In this document: positions 17,219-25,240 of the stretch, piece after piece
Position numbering within the stretch: position 1 is the stretch's first letter
How the letters are laid out: the number at the start of each line of letters is the position of its first letter
Assembly (NCBI GenBank): GCA_041916675.1
Contig: JAYRZB010000005.1
Location: 62,001-126,000 of the forward strand
Direction of reading: 5' to 3'
DNA: 64,000 nucleotides
Source: JAYRZB01 sp041916675
GTDB taxonomy: Bacteria > Pseudomonadota > Alphaproteobacteria > Rhizobiales > Devosiaceae
The notes under the pieces: model-generated
What the model saw: the letters and a program-made list of their open reading frames with translations, nothing else
Told to the model about the DNA's origin: nothing
The model's database searches: none
Position numbers and translations under genes: made by a program

Positions 17219-17821
17219 CTAAATCAGGTGCAGCAACAGGATGCGGCGGGTCTGGGCCAGTTCCCGGGCTGCCATTTCGCGCCCAGCTTCGGTTTCAAGT
17301 GTGCCGACCTGCTTTTCCAGCCGATCGGCATACTGGTGCGGGTTCATCTTGAACCAGTCGCAGGCGACAGATACGCCGGTGACGGAAAAACGCCAGAGCT
17401 TGTCGGCATCGCGCACCAGCCGGTCGTTGAGCGAACGCGGTTCGGGCCGGGTGTCGTGCCCGTCGATGATGTCGCAGACGGCCCTGATCACGGTTTCGTC
17501 CCAGCCGGTTTTCTCGAGCACTTCGCGGCCGAGCCGCACACCTTCCTGCTCGTGCAGGAAGCGGACGTCGGACTGCATCATGTTGGGGCCGAAGCCTTTT
17601 TCGATGATGTCCTTCATGTCGATCGACCACCAGCCAATGTCGTGCAGCAGGATGGCGAGCGAGACAATATCCTCGTCGGCCTCGGGATAGAGGCCGAGCA
17701 GTTCGCGGGCGCAGGCGAACGAGAGCGGGATATGCACATCGTTCTTGCGGGCGCGCATATATGGCTCCGCTATCCGCCAGACATCGTCGTAGCGGCTGAC
17801 AGTTCCGGGTCGGGTCAACAT
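17219..17821 (-). CDS. HD-domain phosphohydrolase, copy 2
   Basis: Second HD-superfamily protein of the operon, 200 residues. Ligands visible are His 30 (DVHIPLSF), the HD doublet 60-61 (LLHDIGWW), IDGHDTR near 118-123 and Asp near 137 (VRDADKLWRF). It differs from copy 1 mainly in the N-terminus and C-terminal third, so the pair look like diverged duplicates and not a recent copy. The gene starts 53 bases after the large kinase-like subunit and ends 11 bases before ALDH. Its role is inferred to be hydrolysis of a phosphate ester or phosphorylated pathway intermediate. Confidence 0.8.
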   Translation of the reverse strand: MLTRPGTVSRYDDVWRIAEPYMRARKNDVHIPLSFACARELLGLYPEADEDIVSLAILLHDIGWWSIDMKDIIEKGFGPNMMQSDVRFLHEQEGVRLGREVLEKTGWDETVIRAVCDIIDGHDTRPEPRSLNDRLVRDADKLWRFSVTGVSVACDWFKMNPHQYADRLEKQVGTLETEAGREMAARELAQTRRILLLHLI

Positions 17822-17874
17822 AAGGTTGTTCCTGTGTGAAGGCGGACCGGCCGGTCCGGTCCGCCTCTTTGCGC

Positions 17875-19683
17875 CTAGCCGATGATGGTGACTTCGCCGG
17901 TCGTGCCATCGACCCGCAGCATCTGGCCGGTCTTGATGGTGGAACTGGCGTTGCCAGTGCCGGTGACGGCGGGCAGACCGTACTCACGGCAGACGATGGC
18001 GGCGTGCGACATCATCCCACCAATATCGGTGACTGTGGCCTTGATCTTGCCGAACACCGGGGCCCAGCTGGGCGCGGTGACCGGCGTGACCAGGATTTCA
18101 CCCTGCTCGATACTGCCCAGTTCGCTGGCGGACCGGACAACGCGTGCCCGGCCTTCGACCGCGCCGGGTGAGGCTGCGAGCCCCACGAGCTTGGATTTGT
18201 CAGACGCCCCATCGAGCCAGCGGTTGACGCTTTCGGAGGTGATGCCCCAGAGCATGATGGTGAAGGGCTCGGTGATCACTTCGGGCGGGTTGTTCAGCGC
18301 CGGCTGCGGCGGGCGGGTGCCGAGCGCGGTGATGATCTTCTTGCGCTTGGCGATCTCGCTTGGCCAGTAGGTGGGGCCGATGGCATTGGTGCCCACGGCC
18401 CATGAATTGCCGTAGTCGAACAACGCATCGCGCACTTCCTGGCGGGTGAGGTAGAAGATGTCGTTGGGCTCGGCCCAGAAACCGGCATTATGAAGAATGC
18501 GGCTCAGCTCGCGCATCTTGCGCCAGAACACGCCCATCGACCAATGCTCGATGTAGAAGTTGTGGTTTTCGACGTAAGGGAATACCAGCCGGGCGAGCCC
18601 AAGCTTGCCATCAAAGGCCGCGCGGGCATCGGCATCGAGCAGTTCGGCATATTCGGCCGTGATGCGTTCGCGTTCGGCGGCGATCGCTGCGGTGGGGCGG
18701 TCGATGGTCTCGCCCTTTTCGAGCCGGGCGATGTAATCGCGGATATAGCCGAGCGGGATGTCGAGGTTCTCGATCCAGTATTTGTCGTCTGAGTAGAAGC
18801 CGTTGCCCGAGGTGAAGTTGAACCAGGGGTCCTGCGTGGCCTTCCAGGCGGCAAGCCATTCCTGCCCCTGATGGGCACGGCCCACCGCTGCCAGCGCATC
18901 GTCAACCGAGCCGGTGCGCAGGGCATTGGCGAGACCGAGCGAGACCGCGAGCTTGGAAAGCTTTTTGAGTTCATCATCGGGGCGGAACAGGTCCACATCG
19001 ATGCCCTGCACCATCTTGGCGATGGCCTGATCGGGGATGGTGGGGAGCTGGCCCTTGAGGAAACCGAAGAAGTCGAGATAGGCGGCATAGCCGAGGTTGA
19101 GGAACTCGAAGTGATACTGCCAGGTCTTGTAGAGCAGCTGGATCAGCCGGTCATAGGACTCCATCATGGCATAGGTATTGTCGAGGCCGACCCCGCCGGT
19201 GACCCAGTCGAGCGGCACCACTTCGGGCAACGTCTCGAATGAGATCGCTTCCATGTCGTCGATATTGGCCTTGACCTTCTTGTGCCAGTTCTCGAGCAGC
19301 GGGGTCCAGTTCTGGAAGTAGTGGCCGGCGCGCTCCATAAAATGGGGGACGCGGGCGCCGATCTGGTCGGGCGCAACAGCCACCGGGCTCATATACACAT
19401 AGCCATTGTGGATGCGGTAATCGACGCCGTTGGCGGGCGGCACCAGGTAGTGGCGGGTGTTGTATTGCCCCAGGCACTTGACGGCAAACTCAACTGTCAC
19501 CGCGTCAAATGGCTTGAACGGGCTGGGCCAGTGCTGGCTGTCGCAGAACCAGAACTTGGCTTCCTCGACATCCTTCAGGTTATCCTGAAATCGCAGGTAG
19601 TAAGGATAAAGGCCCTGCCAGCCTTCGGCACCCGCTGGCGCCGAAAGGTCGTATGGGCTTGGAAATTTCAATTCTTTACTCAT
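17875..19683 (-). CDS. PEP-synthase-like phosphohistidine subunit (PpsA-like)
   Basis: 602-residue protein with a C-terminal swivelling phosphohistidine domain of the PEP-utilising family: GGMMSHAAIVCREYGLPAV places the phosphorylatable His at residue 560. The long N-terminal part (1-480), rich in aromatic residues, contains no ATP-grasp domain; that function is in the separate gene immediately upstream. This split matches phenylphosphate synthase of Thauera aromatica, where a ~70 kDa subunit with a conserved His near 569 works with a ~40 kDa ATP-binding subunit to phosphorylate phenol, releasing AMP and Pi. The N-terminal region presumably binds the acceptor. Rifampin phosphotransferase and PEP synthase are more distant alternatives. 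Confidence 0.75.
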   Translation of the reverse strand: MSKELKFPSPYDLSAPAGAEGWQGLYPYYLRFQDNLKDVEEAKFWFCDSQHWPSPFKPFDAVTVEFAVKCLGQYNTRHYLVPPANGVDYRIHNGYVYMSPVAVAPDQIGARVPHFMERAGHYFQNWTPLLENWHKKVKANIDDMEAISFETLPEVVPLDWVTGGVGLDNTYAMMESYDRLIQLLYKTWQYHFEFLNLGYAAYLDFFGFLKGQLPTIPDQAIAKMVQGIDVDLFRPDDELKKLSKLAVSLGLANALRTGSVDDALAAVGRAHQGQEWLAAWKATQDPWFNFTSGNGFYSDDKYWIENLDIPLGYIRDYIARLEKGETIDRPTAAIAAERERITAEYAELLDADARAAFDGKLGLARLVFPYVENHNFYIEHWSMGVFWRKMRELSRILHNAGFWAEPNDIFYLTRQEVRDALFDYGNSWAVGTNAIGPTYWPSEIAKRKKIITALGTRPPQPALNNPPEVITEPFTIMLWGITSESVNRWLDGASDKSKLVGLAASPGAVEGRARVVRSASELGSIEQGEILVTPVTAPSWAPVFGKIKATVTDIGGMMSHAAIVCREYGLPAVTGTGNASSTIKTGQMLRVDGTTGEVTIIG

Positions 19684-19715
19684 CCAGTCCTCCGTTGCGG
19701 CCGTTGAGCGGCGCG

Positions 19716-20798
19716 CTATTGCTTGACCTTGAGGGGCGAGAGCAGCGTGCCGATCACCCCTTCAATCCCCATGGCATATGTCTTGGTTGAAACGTCTTTG
19801 GTCTTGCGGCTCCAGACGGTTTCCGGCCGGCTCTGGAGAGCCATCAGGTTCTGCCCGTCGGGCAGATCGCGATCGATGGCCCATTCCACATCCTGTGGGC
19901 AGCCCATCTGCTTTTCGAGCGCCTTGGCCAGCCGCGCCACAGCCAGAACCTGGGCGTCGGTAAGCGATGGCTGGGAGCGGCGCGCGCTCTCGACAACACG
20001 GTCGATGGTGCAACGGGCAGCGCGGTCGGCGACAAGCTCGTGATCCTTTTCGACAATGCGCCGCTTGGTGATTTCGAGCAGTACTTTTTCGACCACGAAA
20101 TTGTCCGGCGTGATCTCGCCCGAGACGACCAGTTCACCGAGCCCGAAGGCGCTGTCGATGACGATCTTGGTGCGGTCCCCGTTGATCGGATCAAGGGTCA
20201 TGGCCACGCCAGCGGCAGCGGCATCGACCATCTTCTGCACGGCCACCGACATTTCAACATCGGTGTCGCCGAGCCCGTTCTTGACCCGGTAGGAAATGGC
20301 GCGGGCGTTGAACAGGCTCGCCCAGCATGCCTTGACCTTTTCGATCACCTGGTCGGCTCCGACCACCCAGAGATAGGTGTCCTGCTGCCCGGCAAAGCTG
20401 GCATCGGGCATGTCCTCGGCCGTCGCCGATGAGCGCACGGCCACAGGCAGGTCCTGGCCGGGCGACAGTGCGGCATAGGCGGTGCGAATGGCCGCTTCCA
20501 CATCGGCGGGCATGGCATCGTGCACCACCATGTCGCGGATGGTGTGCGAGAAAGCCTCTTCGGCATTGACGTCCTCGACGTCGATATCCTTGAGAATGGC
20601 CTTGATGCGCGCCCCGATGCCGCTGTTGGCAACGTGGCTGGCATAGGCATTGGTGGTTACGGCAAAGCCGGGCGGTACGCTGACCCCTGCCGCTGTCATC
20701 CGTGCCAGGCTCGAGCACTTGCCACCCATACGCGGGTAGTCGGCCTCGGTTGCCTGGTCAAAAGGTATGATGAACAGATTCTTGTCCTGCTCTCTCAT
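19716..20798 (-). CDS. PEP-synthase-like ATP-binding subunit (PpsB-like)
   Basis: 360-residue stand-alone PPDK_N/ATP-grasp domain. Diagnostic stretches are GGKCSSLARMTAAGVSVPPGF near residue 26, AVRSSATAEDMPDASFAGQQ near 121-140, and the C-terminal DVEWAID and LQSRPET. It would transfer the beta-phosphate of ATP to the catalytic His of the adjacent 602-residue subunit, yielding AMP and Pi. It lies 32 bases upstream of that gene on the same strand. Size and split match the small subunit of phenylphosphate synthase. No phenylphosphate carboxylase genes are present nearby, so the fate of the phosphorylated product must differ from the Thauera phenol route. Confidence 0.78.
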   Translation of the reverse strand: MREQDKNLFIIPFDQATEADYPRMGGKCSSLARMTAAGVSVPPGFAVTTNAYASHVANSGIGARIKAILKDIDVEDVNAEEAFSHTIRDMVVHDAMPADVEAAIRTAYAALSPGQDLPVAVRSSATAEDMPDASFAGQQDTYLWVVGADQVIEKVKACWASLFNARAISYRVKNGLGDTDVEMSVAVQKMVDAAAAGVAMTLDPINGDRTKIVIDSAFGLGELVVSGEITPDNFVVEKVLLEITKRRIVEKDHELVADRAARCTIDRVVESARRSQPSLTDAQVLAVARLAKALEKQMGCPQDVEWAIDRDLPDGQNLMALQSRPETVWSRKTKDVSTKTYAMGIEGVIGTLLSPLKVKQ

Positions 20799-20867
20799 CC
20801 AGTCCCCTCTTTCTGGTTAGAAGCGGCGGTTGGCTCCGGCCGTCATGCTTGGTGTGGTCCGTTCAGG

Positions 20868-22121
20868 TCAGGCAACGTCCCATTCGATATGGAGCGCGGT
20901 CGGCACGCGGAACGAGGTGTTGGGTGAAAACTCAAAGCGTTGATCGGCCTTGAGCCGGGCGGTCGGGATGCGGTCAGCCAGGTGACTGAGTGCGATGTTG
21001 AACTCGAGCTTGGCCAGTTGCTGGCCAAGGCAGAAGTGAATGCCATAGCCGAACGACATCAAGTTGCGGGCATCCTTGCGGGTGATGTCGAACTTGTCGG
21101 GGTGCTCGAAAACGGTTTCGTCGCGGTTGGCCGAGCCAAGCAGAAGCAACAGGTTCGAACCGGCCGGTATGCTGACCCCGCCGACTTCTGCATCCCTCAG
21201 CGCCCGGCGGCGCCAGGCAACGATTGAGGGGCTGAAGCGCAGGGACTCATCGACGGCGTTGGCGATCAGGCTGCGGTCGGCTAACAGCGCCTGCCAGCTT
21301 TCCGGATGCAGCAGCAGTTCGCGCATGCCATTGGCCATCAGGGTCGTGGTGGTTTCATGTCCGGCAAACAGCACCGAATAGAGCACACCGGCGATTTCAT
21401 CATCGGTGATTTCCGCGCCTTCAAGCTGCAGGCGTACCAGGTCGCCCGGCAGGTCGTCGCTGGCCTCCTGGTGGCGCCGGGCCACGATCTGGCGGCAGTA
21501 ATTCCAGTATTCCACCATGTTGCGGGCGTGCGGCACCTGCTCTTCGTCGGTCAGGTTACCCCAGGTCAGCAACGCTCTGCTGACGGCCCATGACTTGACG
21601 CGCGGCACGTCGCTGTCGGGAATGCCGACCAGCTTGAACAGCACCAGCGCGGGCACGTCATAGGCAAACTCCTTGAAGAAGTCGCAGTGACCGCGGGCAA
21701 TGAAGGCATCGATGGCGGTATCAACAATCTCGTGGATTTTTGGCTCGATGGCGCGGAAGCGGCGCGGACCGAAGCAGCCCTGCACAATCTTGCGGATGCG
21801 TGTGTGGTCTGGGGGAATACGTGCGGACAGCCCCGAATAGGCGGTAAAGCCGCCTTCCCGCATGATCGTTTTGCCGGCGTCGCCCATTGGCCGCAGCGGC
21901 GCCTGGGCGTTCTCGGACGAGAAGGTCTGCCAGTCTTCAAAGACCGCCTTCACATCGGCGTGGCGTGCGACGACAAAGTAATTGAGTTCCGCCGAATGGA
22001 AAACCGGAGCCTCGGCCCGCGCCCATTCGTAGAACGGAAAGGGGTCGCTGAGATCGAACGGATCGAAATCTTCAGACGCATTGGAAAACGGGCAGCGTGC
22101 CGCTGCCGAAGCCTGCATCAT
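20868..22121 (-). CDS. Cytochrome P450
   Basis: Soluble bacterial P450 of 417 residues. The I-helix oxygen-activating motif is VLFAGHETTTT, the K-helix ExxR is ESLR, and the haem-binding loop FGYGIHFCLG has its Cys ligand at residue 364. No reductase or ferredoxin domain is fused; those partners are encoded in the same operon. It is the first gene of the catabolic block, 120 bases downstream of the regulator gene, and presumably performs the initial hydroxylation or O-dealkylation. The substrate and CYP family cannot be assigned by eye. Confidence 0.93.
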   Translation of the reverse strand: MMQASAAARCPFSNASEDFDPFDLSDPFPFYEWARAEAPVFHSAELNYFVVARHADVKAVFEDWQTFSSENAQAPLRPMGDAGKTIMREGGFTAYSGLSARIPPDHTRIRKIVQGCFGPRRFRAIEPKIHEIVDTAIDAFIARGHCDFFKEFAYDVPALVLFKLVGIPDSDVPRVKSWAVSRALLTWGNLTDEEQVPHARNMVEYWNYCRQIVARRHQEASDDLPGDLVRLQLEGAEITDDEIAGVLYSVLFAGHETTTTLMANGMRELLLHPESWQALLADRSLIANAVDESLRFSPSIVAWRRRALRDAEVGGVSIPAGSNLLLLLGSANRDETVFEHPDKFDITRKDARNLMSFGYGIHFCLGQQLAKLEFNIALSHLADRIPTARLKADQRFEFSPNTSFRVPTALHIEWDVA

Positions 22122-22139
22122 ATCTATTCTCCACCCAGG

Positions 22140-22215
22140 AGCACTTTCGTGAGTGCTTCTCTTAGCAAGCAGAATAGCGAGCCATCTTTGGTTTTTCTTT
22201 GGTAGTTAAGTGCTT
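22140..22215. promoter_or_regulatory. Candidate operator with repeated AGTGCT motifs
   Basis: AGCACT (22140-22145) and AGTGCT (22152-22157) form an inverted repeat around six bases, and a third copy, AAGTGCTT, sits at 22208-22215. All lie in the 120-base gap between the P450 start and the end of the regulator gene. The position suggests a binding site for the MEDS-BTAD regulator controlling the operon; this is inference from location and symmetry only. Confidence 0.35.
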
Positions 22216-22241
22216 ATTAATATTCACAAATACGTTTGCAA

Positions 22242-23759
22242 CTATCCCATTTGGCGCAGCAAGCGAAAGTATGTCTCGCGCAGGGTGCCGCTCGGTGGAC
22301 GGTTGTCGAAATGCTTAAGGGATTCAACGTATAGCCGGTACTGTCGTTCCATGGCCTCGCGCCGTCCCTGCGCGAAAAGCACGTGCATGGCTTCCTCATG
22401 GGCAATTTCGCACAAGGGGTCGATGGCCAGCGCCTTATGGCAGTTGGTCAGGGCCGCCGAATAATCCTGACGCTCGCGATAGATGCGGGCAGCGTCGCGC
22501 TGCACCTTGAAATACATGTCCCTGAGCCAGTAGCGCTTGGACCAGCACCAGTCGCGATCCGTATCGTCGGCATACTGGACCGGAATGTCCTCGAACAAAT
22601 CGCCGGTATAGAGCCGGTCGGCGGCCTGCAGGCAGATCAGGGCCTCGTCGCTGGCCCCGGCCTTGATGTGGGTCTGGGACTGACGGCAGAGCTGCTCGAA
22701 GGTGGAAATATCGATCCAGCTGCGTTCAGGCGGGGTCAGGATATAGCGCGACCCATCGCGCCGGACGTATTGGGCCCCGGAATCGTCCTTGGGGTTCTCG
22801 CCCAGCACCTGCCGCAGCGAACGCACGGTATGATAGAGCCGGTTGCGGGCCGCCTCGAGCGAATCCATGTCGGGCCAGAGCAGGTCTGACAATTCCTCGG
22901 TGGTTGCGCCCTGGCCGCCCTTTTGCAGCAGATAGGCGAAAAGCGTCTTGGTCTTGCGCGTTGCGCCGCCGGGCAGTTCCCAGTTCACCTGACTGCCGTC
23001 GAGCCGATAGATGCGCAAACGGCCAAAGCAACGGATCTTCCAGCGCTCGTGATGGGTGCGGCGCGCGGTCCCTTTGTCTTCGGCGGCGCGGCGCAGCAGC
23101 CAGAGCGGATCAGCTCCTTCGGCCGCGTGGGCAGCACTGCCGGAGCCGTCGCGCTGCAATTGCGGCGAAATGGCCCCAAGCCAGTGATCGACCTGCTGGC
23201 GCAGGGTACCATTGGTCAACAGGTCCGGCGGCAGCCAATAGGGATTGGGCATGGCGCCTTCGGCGGTCAGCACAAGCGGGTGACCGCGCAGCGCCACATG
23301 CAGGTGCTCATCGATCAGCAGGCTGCGATTATAGAGCGAGGCTACGGTGACCCCCGTTCCCGCTGCCACCTGGCCGGCCACATGCATCCAGCCCTCGAAA
23401 TTGGCGGCGGTGGAATTGGTCTGCAGGCTCCAGCTCATATCCACCGCGAGCGCGCGGTGACTGCCGGGAGGTGTTTGGGCGAGCCAGTCTGCGAGGCGCC
23501 GGGAGACTTCGCGGAATGAGATCGGGACATCGAGAAACGCCAGATCGGCAAAAACCTTGAACTCGACGGTGATGGATTTGCTGCGCCGCCGCGCCGCTGC
23601 CTTCATGGCAGTGCCAGACTGTTCGTCGGCCACCACGGCATAAAGGTGCTCGACCGGACCCTGTGCCAAAAGGGCATCAAGGAACGACCCGAACAGCGCG
23701 CGCTGGCGGGAGAGAAAGAACGAGACGTTAGTGCCACCCTGAACTGGTGCGTCGAGCAT
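22242..23759 (-). CDS. Transcriptional regulator: MEDS-like sensor + winged helix + BTAD
   Basis: 505 residues in three parts. Residues about 10-200 resemble the MEDS sensory domain (DcmR type): DMSWSLQTNSTAANFEGWM, then VASLYNRSLLIDEHLHVALR and NPYWLPPDLL. About 235-330 is an OmpR-like winged helix with TRKTKTLFAYLLQKGG and DLLWPDMDSLEAARNRLYHT. About 335-500 is a BTAD helical-repeat domain. SARP/AfsR-type winged helix plus BTAD modules are commonest in actinobacteria. The gene is transcribed toward the P450 operon with a 120-base gap and probably senses the pathway substrate. The MEDS call rests on motif recall and is the least certain part. Confidence 0.7.
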   Translation of the reverse strand: MLDAPVQGGTNVSFFLSRQRALFGSFLDALLAQGPVEHLYAVVADEQSGTAMKAAARRRSKSITVEFKVFADLAFLDVPISFREVSRRLADWLAQTPPGSHRALAVDMSWSLQTNSTAANFEGWMHVAGQVAAGTGVTVASLYNRSLLIDEHLHVALRGHPLVLTAEGAMPNPYWLPPDLLTNGTLRQQVDHWLGAISPQLQRDGSGSAAHAAEGADPLWLLRRAAEDKGTARRTHHERWKIRCFGRLRIYRLDGSQVNWELPGGATRKTKTLFAYLLQKGGQGATTEELSDLLWPDMDSLEAARNRLYHTVRSLRQVLGENPKDDSGAQYVRRDGSRYILTPPERSWIDISTFEQLCRQSQTHIKAGASDEALICLQAADRLYTGDLFEDIPVQYADDTDRDWCWSKRYWLRDMYFKVQRDAARIYRERQDYSAALTNCHKALAIDPLCEIAHEEAMHVLFAQGRREAMERQYRLYVESLKHFDNRPPSGTLRETYFRLLRQMG

Positions 23760-23878
23760 TTTGTTATCCTGATCCGCCCTTCAGACTAACACGATGGTTG
23801 CAGGAGTGAATATCCAGTCCGTTTGCCATCGATCAGCGTGCGGCGAAAGGCGCAGGCAAATCTGCTTGCGCGCTCATG

Positions 23879-23925
23879 CGGGTTCGGATATCCCGGTTCG
23901 CAGGACACCTTGCCCTAACGCAAGG
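23879..23925 (+). promoter_or_regulatory. Structured serC leader, possible serC RNA motif
   Basis: Two short hairpins precede serC: CGGG/CCCG (23879-23895) and CCTTGC-CCTAAC-GCAAGG (23908-23925), the second ending 24 bases before the ATG. A conserved serC leader RNA has been described by comparative genomics in alphaproteobacteria. I recognise the position and the presence of hairpins, not a confirmed consensus. Confidence 0.35.
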
Positions 23926-23949
23926 CCATAGACCTGGAAGGGTTGCTTG

Positions 23950-25128
23950 ATGACGACGTCTCTTACCGCACCGGCGGTCAAACCGGCCAATCCCAATTTT
24001 TCATCTGGTCCCTGCGCAAAACGTCCTGGTTGGACGGTTGATGTGCTGGCCAACGCTTTGGTCGGGCGCTCGCACCGCTCCAAGCCCGGCAAGGCCCGCA
24101 TTCAGCGCGCCATCGACCTGACCCGCGAACTGCTGCAAGTCCCCGCTGACTACCTGATCGGCATTGTGCCGGCCTCGGATACCGGCGCGGTGGAAATGGC
24201 CATGTGGTCGATGCTGGGTGCACGCGGCGTCGACATGCTGGCCTGGGAATCGTTCGGGGAAGGCTGGGTGACCGACGTCGCCAAGCAGCTCAAGCTTGAG
24301 GATGTGCGCGTCATCAAGGCACCCTATGGCGAGCTGCCCGACCTGAGCCAGGTCGATTGCAATCGCGATGTGGTCTTTACCTGGAATGGCACCACGTCGG
24401 GTGTTCGCGTGCCCAATGCGGACTGGATTCCGGCTGACCGGCAGGGCCTGACGATTTGCGATGCCACCTCGGCGGCATTTGCGCAGAACCTCGATTTTGC
24501 CAAGCTCGACGTGGTGACCTTCTCCTGGCAGAAGGCGCTGGGCGGGGAGGGCGCGCATGGCGTGCTGATCCTGTCGCCACGCGCCGTCGAGCGGCTCGAA
24601 AGCTTCAAGCCCGACCGTCCGCTGCCCAAGATCTTTCGCCTGACCAAGGGCGGCAAGCTGATCGGGGAAATCTTCGAGGCGGCCACCATCAACACCCCCT
24701 CGATGCTGTGCATTGAAGATGCCGTCGATGCCATGGAATGGGGCGTCAAGCTCGGCGGGCTCAAGGCCCTGCAGGCCCGCGCCGATGCCAATTTCAAGGT
24801 GCTCAACGATTGGGTGGCCAAAACCGACTGGGTCGATTTCCTTGCCAAGGATGCGGCAACGCGCTCGAACACCTCGGTCTGTTTCTCGATCATCGATCCT
24901 GCGGTGACCGCGCTCGATGCCGACCGGCAGGCGGCCTTTGCCAAGGCGATCGTTGCGCGGCTCGACAAGGCTGGGGCCGCCTATGATATCGGGGCTTACA
25001 AGGATGCTCCCTCAGGGTTGCGCATCTGGGCCGGCTCGACGGTGGAGACGGCGGACCTTGTGGCCCTGCTGCCCTGGCTCGACTATGCCTTTGCGGCTGA
25101 AAAAGCGGCGCTGGCGCAAGCGGCCTGA
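23950..25128 (+). CDS. serC: Phosphoserine aminotransferase SerC
   Basis: PLP-dependent class V aminotransferase converting 3-phosphohydroxypyruvate to phosphoserine with glutamate. The PLP-lysine lies in VVTFSWQKALGGEGAHG, and the N-terminal NPNFSSGPCAKRPGW is typical of the alphaproteobacterial SerC branch. ATG at 23950 follows GGAAGGG; the frame also has an immediately preceding TTG. At 392 residues it has the usual length for this branch. serA follows 112 bases downstream in the same direction, with a C/G-rich palindromic repeat in between. Confidence 0.95.
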   Translation: MTTSLTAPAVKPANPNFSSGPCAKRPGWTVDVLANALVGRSHRSKPGKARIQRAIDLTRELLQVPADYLIGIVPASDTGAVEMAMWSMLGARGVDMLAWESFGEGWVTDVAKQLKLEDVRVIKAPYGELPDLSQVDCNRDVVFTWNGTTSGVRVPNADWIPADRQGLTICDATSAAFAQNLDFAKLDVVTFSWQKALGGEGAHGVLILSPRAVERLESFKPDRPLPKIFRLTKGGKLIGEIFEAATINTPSMLCIEDAVDAMEWGVKLGGLKALQARADANFKVLNDWVAKTDWVDFLAKDAATRSNTSVCFSIIDPAVTALDADRQAAFAKAIVARLDKAGAAYDIGAYKDAPSGLRIWAGSTVETADLVALLPWLDYAFAAEKAALAQAA

Positions 25129-25129
25129 C

Positions 25130-25164
25130 CCCCACCCCTGACCCCTCCCCGCAAGGGGGAGGGA
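25130..25164. repeat. C-rich palindromic intergenic repeat (serC-serA)
   Basis: CCCCTCCCC-GCAA-GGGGGAGGG preceded by a CCCCACCCCTGA stretch, in the 112-base gap between serC and serA. The same style of element occurs four times in the thiN-rpoH gap. It resembles dispersed palindromic elements common between genes in Hyphomicrobiales genomes. Confidence 0.65.
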
Positions 25165-25240
25165 GATATTTCGGCACTGCCACTTTGCGCAGCACCCGGC
25201 GCAGGCGGCGATCAACCCATTCACCTATCAGGAGGGCGCC

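Noticed and set aside
15711..17222. 503-codon plus-strand frame opposite the ALDH gene
   Set aside because: Gly/His/Asp-rich composition typical of the antisense of a GC-rich gene; the minus-strand ALDH has all family motifs.
21121..21140. GGTTCGAAC-like sequence as a tRNA T-arm
   Set aside because: It lies inside the P450 coding sequence and no other tRNA arms surround it.
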